Shown: positions 19,024 to 28,061 of the stretch, in pieces
How the letters are laid out: each line of letters starts with the position of its first letter
Position numbering within the stretch: the stretch's first letter is position 1
Source of the DNA: Deltaproteobacteria bacterium
Lineage (GTDB): Bacteria > JADJOY01
Direction: 5' to 3'
DNA: 64,000 nucleotides
Assembly (NCBI GenBank): GCA_016713535.1
Contig: JADJOY010000020.1
Location: 186,001 to 250,000 of the forward strand
Notes under the pieces: model-generated
Databases searched by the model: none
What the model saw: only the letters and a program-made list of their open reading frames with translations
What the model was told of the DNA's origin: nothing
Made by a program: the position numbers and the translations under genes

Positions 19024-20189
19024 ATGACGATCAACCTGAAGCTCTCGCCTCAGCTCGAGCGCGCACAGAGCGCCACCGCCAGGCTCAGCCACGTGAAGAA
19101 GCCGCGCTACGGGCGCTCGCTGGAGGAGCTGATCCCGGGCCAGGTGTTCCACCACCCTCGGGGCCTCACGATCACCGAGGACCTGATCCTGCTCTTCTCG
19201 AGCGACTTCTTCGAGACCAACCCGCTCTACCGCAACCGCGAGTTCGCGCGCGCCGCCGGCTACGACCGGCTGCCGGCGAGCCCGCAGCTCGTGTTCAACG
19301 TGGTGCTGAGCCTCGGCGTCCAGAACGACTCCGAGCAGGCGATCGCCAACCTCGGCTACTACGACGTCCAGTTCCTGCGGCCGGTGATGGCGGGCGACAC
19401 GCTGCGCTCCGCGACGCGCGTCCTCGACCGCCGCGAGCGCGGCGCCGGCAAGCCCGGCATCGCGCACGTGCGGACCCTCGGCATCAACCAGCACGAGGAG
19501 GTCGTGCTCCAGTACGACCGCAAGATCCTGGTCGGCCCGAGCGGCGAGCCCCCACCGGCACCTCCGATCTCGAGGGCGCGGAGTTCCCCGAGGTGCGCGA
19601 GCCGGTGACCCACATCCCGCGCATCCGCGGCAAGCTGCCCCTCGACCTCACCGGGCGGCACACCTACTACGACGACTTCGTGGTCGGCGACGTGATCGTC
19701 CACTTCAACGGCCGCACGATCACCGACGAGCACTTCGCGTGGACGTACCGGGTCGGCAATACCCACCCGCTGCACTTCGACCGCCTCTACTCGACCGGCC
19801 GCAAGGGGCCCATGAGCGGCGAGCCGATCGTCTACGGCGGGCTCGTGTTCGCGTGGCTCAACGGGCTCGCGAGCCGCGACACCACCGAGAACGCGATCTG
19901 GGAGCTCGGCTTCACCGAGGGCTACCACACCCAGCCGGCGTTCGCGGGCGACACCGTCTACGCGCTCAGCCGCGTGCTGCACAAGGAAGAGGTCGCCGAG
20001 TGCGAAGGCGCCGGTGTCGTCACGTTCCAGCTCATCGGCATCAAGAACGTGCTGCCGCTCGAAGCGCTCGAGAAGTTCGGCGTCGACCTGTTCCTGAAGG
20101 AGAACGACAAGAAGGACGCGGGCAAGGAGAAGATCGACCAGAAGATCTTCGAGATCGAGCGCCGCGTCCTCATCCGGAAGCGGCCGTGA
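19024..20189 (+). CDS. mch: Mesaconyl-CoA hydratase, double MaoC/hotdog protein (frame break at 19549-19553)
   Basis: It hydrates mesaconyl-CoA to beta-methylmalyl-CoA. The N-terminal hotdog has [21 protein letters not shown] and NPLYRN; the second MaoC-type half has [24 protein letters not shown] with the catalytic Asp/His pair and [15 protein letters not shown] one-base break at the C5 run 19549-19553 separates the halves; one extra C gives [17 protein letters not shown] and a single ~389-residue protein, near the length of Rhodobacter-type Mch. Two separate short genes are less likely because the second half has no start or ribosome site. It sits between mcd and ecm as in known pathway clusters. 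Confidence 0.88.
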
Positions 20190-20194
20190 AGTGA

Positions 20195-20255
20195 GAGCTG
20201 GCACTCCCGACGTGCCGGCTCGCTCCGTAGGGGCGGGGCCCGTCCCCGCCCGCCG
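20195..20255. repeat. Hairpin and GTAGGGGCGGGG-type palindrome between mch and ecm
   Basis: A hairpin with arms GAGCTGGCAC/GTGCCGGCTC (20195-20221, one G-U) starts 5 bases after the mch stop and could act as an attenuator or partial terminator. It is followed by GTAGGGGCGGGGCCCGTCC and its mirror CCCGCCC (20228-20255), a member of the dispersed repeat family also found at 56.4 and 60.65 kb. Confidence 0.65.
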
Positions 20256-20296
20256 CGGCGGCCTCGGCGAGAACGTCTCGAACGAAGGAGGACCCC

Positions 20297-22258
20297 ATGG
20301 CTGAGAAACCCTGGCTGATGCGCACGTACTCGGGGCACACGTCCGCGCGTGCCTCGAACGAGCTCTACCGCACCAACCTCGCGAAGGGGCAGACCGGCCT
20401 CTCCGTCGCCTTCGACCTGCCCACCCAGATGGGCTACGACTCGGACCACCCCCTGGCGCGCGGCGAGGTCGGCAAGGTCGGCGTGCCGATCCGCCACATC
20501 GAGGACATGGACACGCTCTTCGCGGAGATCCCGCTCGAGCGCATGAACACCTCGATGACGATCAACGCCACCGCGCCATGGCTGCTCGCGCTCTACCTGG
20601 CGGTCGGCGAGCGCCGCAACATCGACACCCGGGTGTTCGAGGGCACCACCCAGAACGACATTCTGAAGGAGTTCCTGGCGCGTGGCACCTACGCGTTCCC
20701 GCCCGCGCCATCGCTGCGCCTCACCACCGACGTGATCACCTACACGGTGCGGAACGTCCCCAAGTGGAACCCGATCAACGTGTGCTCGTACCACCTCCAG
20801 GAGGCCGGCGCGACACCGGTCCAGGAGGTCGCGTACACGCTCGCCAACGCGGTCGCCGTGCTCGACGCGGTGAAGGCGTCCGGGCAGGTCGCGGAGGAAG
20901 AGCTGCCCAAGGTGGTGGGGCGGATCTCGTTCTTCTGCAACGCCGGCATCCGGTTCGTCGAGGAGATGTGCAAGGTGCGCGCGTTCACCGCGCTGTGGGA
21001 CCGGCTCGCCCTCGAGCGCTACGGCGTGAGCGACGCCAAGCTGCGCCGCTTCCGCTACGGCGTACAGGTGAACTCGCTCGGCCTCACCGAGCGCCAGCCC
21101 GAGAACAACATCGCGCGCATCCTGCTCGAGATGGTCGGCGTCACGCTGTCCAAGGACGCCCGCGCCCGCGCCGTGCAGCTCCCCGCGTGGAACGAGGCGC
21201 TCGGTCTGCCGCGCCCGTGGGACCAGCAATGGAGCTTGCGGCTCCAGCAGATCCTCGCCCTCGAGAGCGACCTGCTCGAGTACGAGGACCTCTTCGAGGG
21301 CTCGAAGGTGGTCGCCGAGAAGACCCGCCAGATCGCCGACGCGGCGTGGGCCGAGCTCGACCAGATCCTGGCGCTCGGCGGCGCGGTGCGGGCCGTCGAG
21401 ACCGGCTACATGAAGCAGCGGCTGGTTCAGAGCCAGGCGGCGCGCGTGCGCGCCGTCGAGAGCGGCGAGCTCACCGTGGTGGGTGTGAACAAGTTCATCG
21501 AGACCAGCGCCAGCCCGCTCACCACCGGCGGCGACTCGGGGATCCTGACCGTCGATCCCGACGCCGAGCGCCACCAGATCGAGGGCCTGGAGGCTTTCCG
21601 CGCCAAGCGCGACGCCGGCGCCGTGACGAAGGCCCTCGACGACCTGAAGCGTGCCCTCGAGAGCGGCGAGAACGTCATGCCCGCCTCGATCCGCGCGGCC
21701 CACGCGGGTGTCACGGTCGGCGAGTGGAGCGGCGTCGTGCGCGAGCTCTATGGCGAGTACCGGGCACCCACCGGAGTCAGCGCCGAGGCGCGCACCGGGG
21801 GAGACGCAGGTCTCGAGACCGTGCGCGGCAAGGTGAAGAGCCTCGCCGGACGCCTCGGCCGGCCGCCACGCCTTCTGGTCGGCAAGCCGGGTCTCGACGG
21901 CCACTCGAACGGCGCCGAGCAGATCGCCGTGCGCGCCCGCGACGCGGGCTTCGAGGTGATCTACGAGGGCATCCGGCTGACCCCGCAGCAGATCGCCAAC
22001 GCGGCGCTCCAGGAGGACGTGAACCTGATCGGGCTCTCGATCCTGTCGGGCTCGCACCGCACCCTGGTGGCCGAGGTCCTGAAGCAACTGCGCGAGCTCG
22101 GCGTCGACGCTCCGGTGGTCGTGGGCGGCATCATCCCCGAAGCCGACCAGCGCGAGCTCACCGAGCTCGGCGTGGCCCGGGTGTACACGCCCAAGGACTA
22201 CGACATGCGCGCGATCATGGCCGACCTGGTCGAAGTGGTGGAGAAGAGCGCGGCGTGA
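20297..22258 (+). CDS. ecm: Ethylmalonyl-CoA mutase (B12-dependent, MeaA type)
   Basis: Coenzyme B12 enzyme converting (2R)-ethylmalonyl-CoA to methylsuccinyl-CoA. One 653-residue chain contains both parts: the TIM-barrel catalytic part (AFDLPTQMGYDSDHP, NTSMTINATAPWLLALY, RTTQ-like segment GTTQNDILKEF) up to about residue 510, and the B12 domain LLVGKPGLDGHSNGAEQIA (DxHxxG base-off His), ending with VVGGIIPEAD. DGHSNGAEQIAVRARD followed by YEGIRLTPQQI is characteristic of the MeaA/Ecm branch rather than of methylmalonyl-CoA mutase, which has DGHDRGAK. ATG 20297 has AAGGAGGA upstream. Gene order mce-mcd-mch-ecm supports the role. Confidence 0.93.
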   Translation: MAEKPWLMRTYSGHTSARASNELYRTNLAKGQTGLSVAFDLPTQMGYDSDHPLARGEVGKVGVPIRHIEDMDTLFAEIPLERMNTSMTINATAPWLLALYLAVGERRNIDTRVFEGTTQNDILKEFLARGTYAFPPAPSLRLTTDVITYTVRNVPKWNPINVCSYHLQEAGATPVQEVAYTLANAVAVLDAVKASGQVAEEELPKVVGRISFFCNAGIRFVEEMCKVRAFTALWDRLALERYGVSDAKLRRFRYGVQVNSLGLTERQPENNIARILLEMVGVTLSKDARARAVQLPAWNEALGLPRPWDQQWSLRLQQILALESDLLEYEDLFEGSKVVAEKTRQIADAAWAELDQILALGGAVRAVETGYMKQRLVQSQAARVRAVESGELTVVGVNKFIETSASPLTTGGDSGILTVDPDAERHQIEGLEAFRAKRDAGAVTKALDDLKRALESGENVMPASIRAAHAGVTVGEWSGVVRELYGEYRAPTGVSAEARTGGDAGLETVRGKVKSLAGRLGRPPRLLVGKPGLDGHSNGAEQIAVRARDAGFEVIYEGIRLTPQQIANAALQEDVNLIGLSILSGSHRTLVAEVLKQLRELGVDAPVVVGGIIPEADQRELTELGVARVYTPKDYDMRAIMADLVEVVEKSAA

Positions 22259-22415
22259 GGCGCTGGCGGGGGCTCGGAGGCCCCGCGCCCTACGAACGCG
22301 GCAAACCATCGGCGGTGGTCGCCGTCACACACCACGCGCGACCGGCGGCCCTCTTCGCGCCGCGACCACCCCCGTAGCGCCGGGGGTTCCATCCCCCGGC
22401 GGGTCGCACCGCCCC
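22259..22415. repeat. Palindromic intergenic sequence between convergent genes
   Basis: After the ecm stop there is GGGGGCTCGGAGGCCCC, and further on CCGGGGG and CCCCCGG arms (22378-22401) around TTCCAT. The latter could terminate either converging gene. No coding frame is visible. Confidence 0.5.
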
Positions 22416-23542
22416 TCAGCGTTCCAGCCGCGGCAGCCGTACGCGGAAACGCGTCTCTCGATCCGGGACGGTCACGCACTCGATGGTGCCGCCGTGGGCC
22501 TCGGCGATCAGCTTGCACACGTGCAGGCCGAGACCCGCGCGCTGCGGTCGCGTGGTGAAGAACGGCTCGAACACTCGCTGGCGCAGGTCGGGCGGCAGCG
22601 CGAGCCCGGTGTTCGCCACCTCGAAGCTGGCACTCGGACCGAGGGGTCCGACACGAAACGTGATCGCATCGCCGGCGCGCGTGGCGTCGATGGCGTTCTC
22701 GACCAGGCCCGTCGCGAGGCGCCCGAAGCGCGGCGGATCGAGCAAGCACCACACCTCGCCGTCGACCTCCACGTTCACGTGGCGCTCGTGGAGCGGCTGC
22801 TCGCCACCCATGCCTCGCACGAAGTCGCGCACCCACAGATCGAGGCGAACCGGGGCGAGCGAATAGCGCGGCTTCCCGCCGTGCTCGAGCTCGACGAGCT
22901 CGCCGGCGAGCTCGTCGAGGTGACGCGCGGCGCCCTCGGCCGTGCCGCCTTGCGCTGCCGTCTCGGCGGCAGCGCTCGGGGCCAGCCGGGTCATCAGGTC
23001 GCGCGCGAAACCGACGCCGACCTGTCCCGCGAGCGCCAGCCCCTCGGCGATCTCGACCCGCCGACGGTTCTCGTCGAGCTCGCGAACCCGAGCCTCGAGC
23101 TCGGCGTTGCGGCGAACGAGCTGCGTCGAGCGCAGGCGGCCGGCCACCTCCTCCGCGTGGCGAGAGAGGAGCTCGCCGATCGCCTGGCGCAACAACACCG
23201 GCTGAATTGGCTTGAGCAGGAACCGCTCGACCTCCCCTCGTTGATCGCCCGCAGCAGGGTATCGGAGTCGCTGTACGCGGTGAGGATGAGCCGCGCCGTG
23301 TCGGGGTACGTGCGCCGCACGTAGCCCAGGAAGCGCGTCCCCGACATTCCCGGCATGCGCTCGTCACTGACGACCGCGTCACACCCCCAGCGACTCAGCT
23401 CCTGCATGGCCGCCAGCGCGTTGGGCGCGGTGACGACGTCGTAGTCGCGCGTGAGCAGCGCCGTGAGCGTGCGCAGCGCCTCGGGCTCGTCGTCGACGAG
23501 CAGCACGCGGGGTCGCGCGATGGCCGGGGATCCGGGCTCCAT
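22416..23542 (-). CDS. Response-regulator / ATPase fusion with degenerate kinase H-box (frame break at 23234-23237)
   Basis: The N-terminal receiver domain has VLLVDDEPEALRTL, the phospho-acceptor region DAVVSDERMPGMSG and the late Lys in LLKPIQP. A coiled-coil linker follows (RRNAELEARVRELDENRRR), then a HATPase domain: N-box VENAIDATRAG and GLGLHVCKLIAEAHGG. Where a HisKA box should read AHE/D there is GVGFARDLMTRL, so the phospho-accepting His seems replaced by Arg. The halves join by adding one base at the C4 run 23234-23237, giving AINEGEVERFLLKP, the usual RpfG/HK-type junction. About 375 residues. Its ATG is 23542. The lone gene's partners are unknown. Confidence 0.8.
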
Positions 23543-23683
23543 GGCGGCGCCGAGATTAGCAGACCGCGGGACCGGGACGCGCCGACCGCTCCCGCGGGGA
23601 CTCTCCTCCCACCGGCCCCCGCCGCCCACGACGGCGCGCTGCGAGTCCTGGCTCGGTTCGGCATACCCTGGGAGGCGGGCAGG

Positions 23684-23962
23684 ATGAGCTCGGCCGACGC
23701 CGAGTGGCGCGCGCGCGTCGACCTCATGCTGAGTGGCCACACCCACGGCGGTCAGGTGCTGCTGCCCCTGCTGGGTGCCCCGTACCTGCCGATCGCCAAC
23801 CCACGCTACCTGAGCGGCCTCGTCACCACGCCGCGCGCCCAGCTCTTCGTGTCGCGGGGCCTCGGCTGGACTTCCGCGCCGGTGCGGCTCCGCTGCCCGC
23901 CGCAGCTCGCCGTGATCGAGCTCACCCGCCGCGAGCCGGGCCGCGATCGCGCCAGCGCGTGA
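23684..23962 (+). pseudogene. C-terminal remnant of a calcineurin-like metallophosphoesterase
   Basis: Only about 92 residues remain, yet they carry the conserved end of the YaeI/LpxG-like phosphoesterase family: LMLSGHTHGGQVLLPLLG with metal-binding His residues, then LFVSRGLGWTSAPVRLRCPP. The N-terminal metal motifs (D-x-H, GD-x-x-D, GNH) are absent; upstream sequence runs into the start region of the neighbouring minus-strand regulator gene at 23542. It is therefore a 5'-truncated gene, not just a frame break. The last 41 bases overlap the end of the minus-strand membrane-protein gene. It is unlikely to be active. Confidence 0.6.
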
Positions 23963-24767
23963 GCCGCTCGGCGAGCCCGTCGGTGGCACGAGCAAAAGCG
24001 AACGCCGACTCGCCGCCCTTCGCGACCAGGTAGAGCGACCGCTCGGCCGCCTCGGGCGAGGTTCGCCAGCGCAGCCACACCGGCTTCACGCCGTAGAGTC
24101 CCATGGTGTCGCCGCGGAACCGGACGCGCTCGACCGACGTGACCGCATCCCGGGCCACGCGCAGCTCGCCGCTGGCGAGGTGCAGCGTGAGCTCCGCCGC
24201 GTCGAGCGTCGCGAACCCGACGTCGTCGGAGCCGTTGCCGAGGTGCGTGCCGCGATTCTGCTCGGCCACGCCCACGAAGTCCGCGTCGCTCGAGCGGTTC
24301 GCGGCGAGCCCCCGTTCGGCCAGCACCGCCCGCACGTAGTCACGCCGACGCCCAAGGGCCGGCTCTTCCCAGGTGAAGGCGATCGCCACCGACAGCAAGA
24401 CGATCGCCTGGGTCAAGAGCGGCTTGAGCGCGGCGCTCTCGGGGTGCCTCGCGAGCCACAGGATCACCGGCAACAGGAAGACCCCGACCAGCGCGATGGC
24501 GAGGCCGAGGCGAGCGAAACGCTCGGGCCAGCGCACCGCGTTTCGGAAAGCGGCCCAGTCCGGAAGACCCGCGCCGTCGCTGGCGTACGTCGGGCGATAG
24601 GGATTCGTACCGGCCCCCGGGACGGCCTCGGTGCGTAGCACCTCGGCCTCGCGGCGTCCCGGCCCGCGGTAGCGGGTGCGCGAGAGCGCCACGCCGAGCG
24701 TCAGGATCGCCAGACCGAGGAGCGGCATCCACGCGATCTTGCGGAGCACGAGCATCGCCAGGCTCAC
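23922..24767 (-). CDS. Membrane protein of unknown function
   Basis: This encodes about 281 residues from a GTG (24767-24765) that overlaps the stop of the upstream zinc-ribbon gene as GTGA, which decides the start. Two clusters of hydrophobic helices are seen: WMPLLGLAILTLGVAL at the N-terminus and LGLAIALVGVFLLPVILWLA plus LLTQAIVLLSVAIAFTW in the middle. The C-terminal ~130 residues are a soluble beta-rich domain (LHLASGELRVARDAVTSVERVRFRG and PVWLRWRTSPEAAERSLYLVA) that resembles PH-like domains of membrane-associated bacterial proteins. I recognise no named family. Coupling with the zinc-ribbon protein suggests a shared function. Confidence 0.6.
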   Translation of the reverse strand: MSLAMLVLRKIAWMPLLGLAILTLGVALSRTRYRGPGRREAEVLRTEAVPGAGTNPYRPTYASDGAGLPDWAAFRNAVRWPERFARLGLAIALVGVFLLPVILWLARHPESAALKPLLTQAIVLLSVAIAFTWEEPALGRRRDYVRAVLAERGLAANRSSDADFVGVAEQNRGTHLGNGSDDVGFATLDAAELTLHLASGELRVARDAVTSVERVRFRGDTMGLYGVKPVWLRWRTSPEAAERSLYLVAKGGESAFAFARATDGLAERLTRWRDRGPARGG

Positions 24768-25147
24768 GAGCCCTCCACTCGCGGGGCGTGCACCAGCCGC
24801 ACCACGCGCGAGTCGCACCAGGCGTCGAGGCCGAAGCCGAGGCCACACGCCAACGCAAACGCCCACCACGGGAAGGTCGGCTCCCGCACGTTCAGGACCA
24901 ACCCGGCTCCGAGGAGCGCGCCGATCGCGTAGCCCGCGAAGCGGAGCGCGCCGTGCTTGGTCACCACGAGGCGCGTGCCGCAGCCTCCGCAGCGCGGCCG
25001 CAACAGCGACCCCGCCACCCACACCCGCCAGAACGGCACCGCGCGCGCCCCACACGACGGGCACGCCAGGCGCTCGACGCGATCGTGCCCGGGGTGATCG
25101 TCGTCGTCGGGATGGACCGCCGGCGTGTACGGGTGGGCCGTCACCAC
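24764..25147 (-). CDS. Zinc-ribbon membrane protein, unknown function
   Basis: This encodes 127 residues. An N-terminal zinc ribbon is formed by CPSC and CGGC knuckles about 25 residues apart (LACPSCGARAVPFWRV and RPRCGGCGTRLVV), followed by two transmembrane helices (FAGYAIGALLGAGLVL and FPWWAFALACGLGFGLDAWC). The N-terminal ~25 residues contain an acidic/His-rich stretch (HPDDDDHPGHD). It is translationally coupled (GTGA) to the membrane protein gene downstream. Proteins of this kind are common and uncharacterised. Confidence 0.65.
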   Translation of the reverse strand: MVTAHPYTPAVHPDDDDHPGHDRVERLACPSCGARAVPFWRVWVAGSLLRPRCGGCGTRLVVTKHGALRFAGYAIGALLGAGLVLNVREPTFPWWAFALACGLGFGLDAWCDSRVVRLVHAPRVEGS

Positions 25148-25172
25148 GCCTCGGTCGTCCGGCGGTCCGTGC

Positions 25173-25829
25173 TCAGAGGTCGTCGTACTTGGGGTTCGAC
25201 CAGGGCTCGGCCTGCGCGGCCTCCACCCACTTTTGCAAGCTCGGCATCTCCCACACCGCGCTCGCGTAGTCGGCGGCGGATCCGGTGAGGGGCACGTCGT
25301 AGGTCCGAAACCGCGTCACGACCGGCGCGAACATCGCGTCCGCGATCGTGAAGTGCCCGAACAGGAACGGCCCGCCCTCGCCGAAGCGTCCGCGACACGA
25401 GCGCCAGATCTCGACGATCCGCCGGATGTCGAGCTCGACCGCCGGCGTTCGTCCCTTGCCCGGCTTCGAGGCGCGGATGTTCATCGGCATCTTCTCGCGC
25501 AGCGCGCCGAACCCCGAGTGCATCTCGGCGCTCACGGCGCGCGCCACCATGCGCGCCTTGGGATCCGCGGGCCAGAGCTTCTTCGCGGGAAAGCACTCGT
25601 TCAGGTACTCGCAAATCGCTAGCGAATCCCACACCACCAGGCCCTGGTGGTGTACACACGGCACCCTCCCCGAGGGCGAGTAGCGCAGGATCAGCTCCTT
25701 GGTGTCCTCTTGGTCGAGCTGGATCACCTCTTCCACGTACGGCACTCCGACGTGCTCCATCACCAGCCACGGGCGAAGAGACCACGACGAGTAGTTCTTG
25801 TTGCCCAGGATGATCGTCCACTCGGCCAT
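25173..25829 (-). CDS. Glutathione S-transferase family protein
   Basis: This encodes 218 residues with a thioredoxin-like N-terminal domain starting MAEWTIILGNKNYSSWSLRPWL; the serine in NYSSWS is in the place of the catalytic residue. The cis-Pro glutathione-binding segment is SGRVPCVHHQGLVVWDSLAICEYL (motif VP...DSLAI), and the C-terminal all-helical domain contains FLFGHFTIADAMFAPVVTRF, the N-capping box region. The YSSWSLRPW signature is typical of a bacterial GST subgroup of unknown substrates. It is followed upstream by the Tag glycosylase gene on the same strand, 98 bases apart. Confidence 0.9.
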   Translation of the reverse strand: MAEWTIILGNKNYSSWSLRPWLVMEHVGVPYVEEVIQLDQEDTKELILRYSPSGRVPCVHHQGLVVWDSLAICEYLNECFPAKKLWPADPKARMVARAVSAEMHSGFGALREKMPMNIRASKPGKGRTPAVELDIRRIVEIWRSCRGRFGEGGPFLFGHFTIADAMFAPVVTRFRTYDVPLTGSAADYASAVWEMPSLQKWVEAAQAEPWSNPKYDDL

Positions 25830-25927
25830 GTGCGGGACTCCGAACGCTGCGAGATCCGATCGAATCTAGCAGGGCGCAGACCCATCGTCTGCTCGCGGCC
25901 CCGGCACCGGACGGGAGGCCGCGACGC

Positions 25928-26494
25928 TCACACGCGATCGTAGCGGTGGCACGAGACGAGGTGGTCGTTCACGAGACCCGCCGCCTGCATGTAGGCGTAG
26001 CAGATGGTGCTGCCGACGAAGCTGAAGTTGCGCGCGATCAGATCCTTGCTCATCGCGTCGGACTGCTTGGTGCGGGCCGGGATCTGCGCCATCCGGCGAT
26101 ACTTGTTGAGGCGCGGCTCGCCGTCGACGAACTGCCAGATGTAGTCGTCGAAGCTGCCGAACTCCTCCTTGACGCGGAGGAAGGCGCGGGCGTTTCGCAC
26201 CGAGGCCTGGATCTTGGCGCGGTTGCGAACGATACCCGGATTGCCCATGAGCAGCTCGACGCGCGCGGCGTCGTAGCGGGCCACGCGGCGCGGGTCGAAG
26301 CCGTCGAACGCCTTGCGGAATGCATCACGTTTCCTGAGGATCGTGAGCCACGAGAGCCCCGCCTGCATCGCGTCGAGGATCAGGAACTCGAAGTGGCGGC
26401 GATCGTCGTGGAGCGGCACGCCCCACTCGCGGTCGTGATACGTCACGAGAGCCGGATCCGACGTCGCCCATCCACAGCGCACCACCTCGACCAT
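25928..26494 (-). CDS. tag: DNA-3-methyladenine glycosylase I
   Basis: Removes 3-methyladenine from alkylated DNA. The 188-residue protein has the family start RCGWATSDPALVTYHDREWGVPLHDDRRHFEFL, the conserved QAGLSWLTILRKRDAFRKAFDGFD, and the zinc-binding/C-terminal signature GSTICYAYMQAAGLVNDHLVSCHRY (His, Cys). A longer frame extends 66 residues upstream, but the length of the family and GGGGAG directly upstream of ATG 26494 support this start. No regulatory dyad is obvious. Convergent and co-directional neighbours are unrelated. Confidence 0.95.
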   Translation of the reverse strand: MVEVVRCGWATSDPALVTYHDREWGVPLHDDRRHFEFLILDAMQAGLSWLTILRKRDAFRKAFDGFDPRRVARYDAARVELLMGNPGIVRNRAKIQASVRNARAFLRVKEEFGSFDDYIWQFVDGEPRLNKYRRMAQIPARTKQSDAMSKDLIARNFSFVGSTICYAYMQAAGLVNDHLVSCHRYDRV

Positions 26495-26749
26495 CGCTCC
26501 CCACCCCTGGATCCCGGCGACCCCCGGCCAGGCCCGTTCGCACCAGCCCGCACCGGCGGACGGCGCCGCCGCGGCAACGGCGCCGCACCGCGACGGCGGC
26601 AGAACGACACACCTACGTTCCGAGACCGAGCGCGGCGCCCCCTCAGGCCGCGGCTGCGACCATCGGGTGACGTTAGCGCCCTTCCGTCCCACGCCGCAAC
26701 CACCGCTCGCGCGCGGCGAGCCGCGCCGAGGGACGCGCGCGTGCGCGGC

Positions 26750-27241
26750 TCAGCCGCGCGCGGCGGTCGTCGCGGGCGGAGTCGCCGACGCGGTCGCGGC
26801 GGAGAGCACCGCTGGGTCGAAGCTCGCCTGGAACATGCTGCGGCCACAGCCCGGACAGCTTCCGCCGGCGCGGTTGAGCACGTCGGCGTCCTTGCCGAGG
26901 AGGTCCTGCCCACCGGCCGCGATGCTCGCCTGGGTGACGATCAGCTCGTTGAGGACGCGCTCCGAGAGCGGGCCGCAGGAGTCGCAGGTGATGGTGAGAC
27001 CGCGCCGCACCAGCCCCGCGATCTCGCCGGCCGCCACCCGCGGGTGCGCGCGCCCCGCCGCCTCGCGCAGGGCGTAGATCAGCTTGCCGATGGCGATGCC
27101 GTGGATGGGCAGCGTCATGGGCGCCCGGCACGCTCCTTCGGCCTCGCGGCGGAAATCACGGGCGAGGAGGCGACGCTCGCGCAGATACGAGAAGGCGATC
27201 GCGAGCGCGACCACCACGACGAGGACGATCAGCAGGTTCAT
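26750..27241 (-). CDS. Small membrane-anchored zinc-ribbon-like protein
   Basis: This encodes 163 residues with an N-terminal anchor (LLIVLVVVVALAIAFSYL) followed by a charged region and two Cys pairs: TCDSCGPLS and SCPGCGRSM, about 50 residues apart, that could hold a zinc ion. The last 25 residues are Ala/Thr-rich. No family is recognised. ATG at 27241 opens at the left side of a ~300-bp spacer; the gene stands alone on the minus strand. Confidence 0.55.
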   Translation of the reverse strand: MNLLIVLVVVVALAIAFSYLRERRLLARDFRREAEGACRAPMTLPIHGIAIGKLIYALREAAGRAHPRVAAGEIAGLVRRGLTITCDSCGPLSERVLNELIVTQASIAAGGQDLLGKDADVLNRAGGSCPGCGRSMFQASFDPAVLSAATASATPPATTAARG

Positions 27242-27555
27242 GGGGCTCTTCGGGGGGCACGCAAAACGCGGAACGTATCGTCCGTTCCCCCCACCCGCAA
27301 GCGCGCCTCGATCGGCGCCGGACGCGATCCCGGTCTACACTCCGGCGTCCAGGCCGCATCCTTCACGAACACTTCGTAGCGAGGCCGCCAAGCGTCGAGC
27401 AGATGGGGGCGAGAGCAGGCTCGAGGCGCGCAGGCGTGCTCAACGGTACGTCGAGCGCCGAAGACGCTCGAGCCAGCCCCGAGATGCCAGCGATCGGCGG
27501 CCGCAACAGAAGGCGTCGTGACTGGTGCGGGCGAACCACCGCCGGAGGACTCCAC
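27242..27555. other. Spacer between divergent genes
   Basis: The spacer separates the minus-strand gene ending its 5' part at 27241 from the plus-strand reductase at 27556. A GATCCCGGTCTACACTCCGG stretch (27330-27350) looks like a promoter region. There are no repeats or coding frames with conserved features. Confidence 0.4.
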
Positions 27556-28005
27556 ATGGCCGACACCGCCCAGAACGTCCGCACCAACGCCACCTTCGTG
27601 CGCTGGTTCTCTCGCTTCCACGTGTGGCTCTACCGTCGCACCGGAGGCCGCGTCCTCGGCCAGGTGATGAACGCGCCGATCCTGCTGCTCACCACCACCG
27701 GCCGCAAGACCGGCGTGGCGCGCACCACGCCACTGATCTTCCTGCGCGACGGTTCCGAGCTCGCGGTCGTGGCGTCGAACGGCGGCGCCGACAGGACGCC
27801 CGCGTGGTGGCTCAACCTGCAGCAGCAGGGCGTGGGCGAAGTCCAGATCGGCCCCCGTCGCACCAGCGTCACGGCCCGCCAGGCGAGCGCGGCGGAGCAG
27901 GCACGGCTGTGGCCCCTGCTGAACGGCATCTACCCCGAGTACGAGAGCTACCAGAAGAAGACCACTCGCCCCATCCCGGTGGTGCTGCTGACCCCCGCAG
28001 AGTGA
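27556..28005 (+). CDS. Deazaflavin-dependent nitroreductase-family protein (DDN-like)
   Basis: This encodes 149 residues. The family core LLLTTTGRKTGVARTTPLIFLRDGSELAVVASNGGADRTPAWWLNL contains the GRKTG loop and the W-x-N motif that bind F420 or a related deazaflavin in the DDN/FDOR-B split-barrel family. The mid-to-late part PRRTSVTARQASAAEQARLWPLL matches the usual family ending. ATG 27556 was chosen over longer frames because GGAGGA is 7-10 bases upstream. The adjacent plus-strand gene, 57 bases on, is a CMD-like protein; the two may be co-transcribed. Whether the host makes F420 is unknown. Confidence 0.88.
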   Translation: MADTAQNVRTNATFVRWFSRFHVWLYRRTGGRVLGQVMNAPILLLTTTGRKTGVARTTPLIFLRDGSELAVVASNGGADRTPAWWLNLQQQGVGEVQIGPRRTSVTARQASAAEQARLWPLLNGIYPEYESYQKKTTRPIPVVLLTPAE

Positions 28006-28061
28006 GCCGGACGACACCCCACCACGCCGCGCGCCACACGCGGCTCAGAGGAGGTCCCGCC

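Noticed and set aside
18235-19608. One fused frame covering the end of mcd and the start of mch
   Set aside because: The first 260 residues are an out-of-frame reading of mcd; the hydratase starts at ATG 19024 with its own ribosome site.
23922-25064. 380-residue version of the membrane protein gene
   Set aside because: Its first ~100 residues are an out-of-frame reading of the zinc-ribbon gene; the GTGA overlap at 24764-24767 fixes the start.
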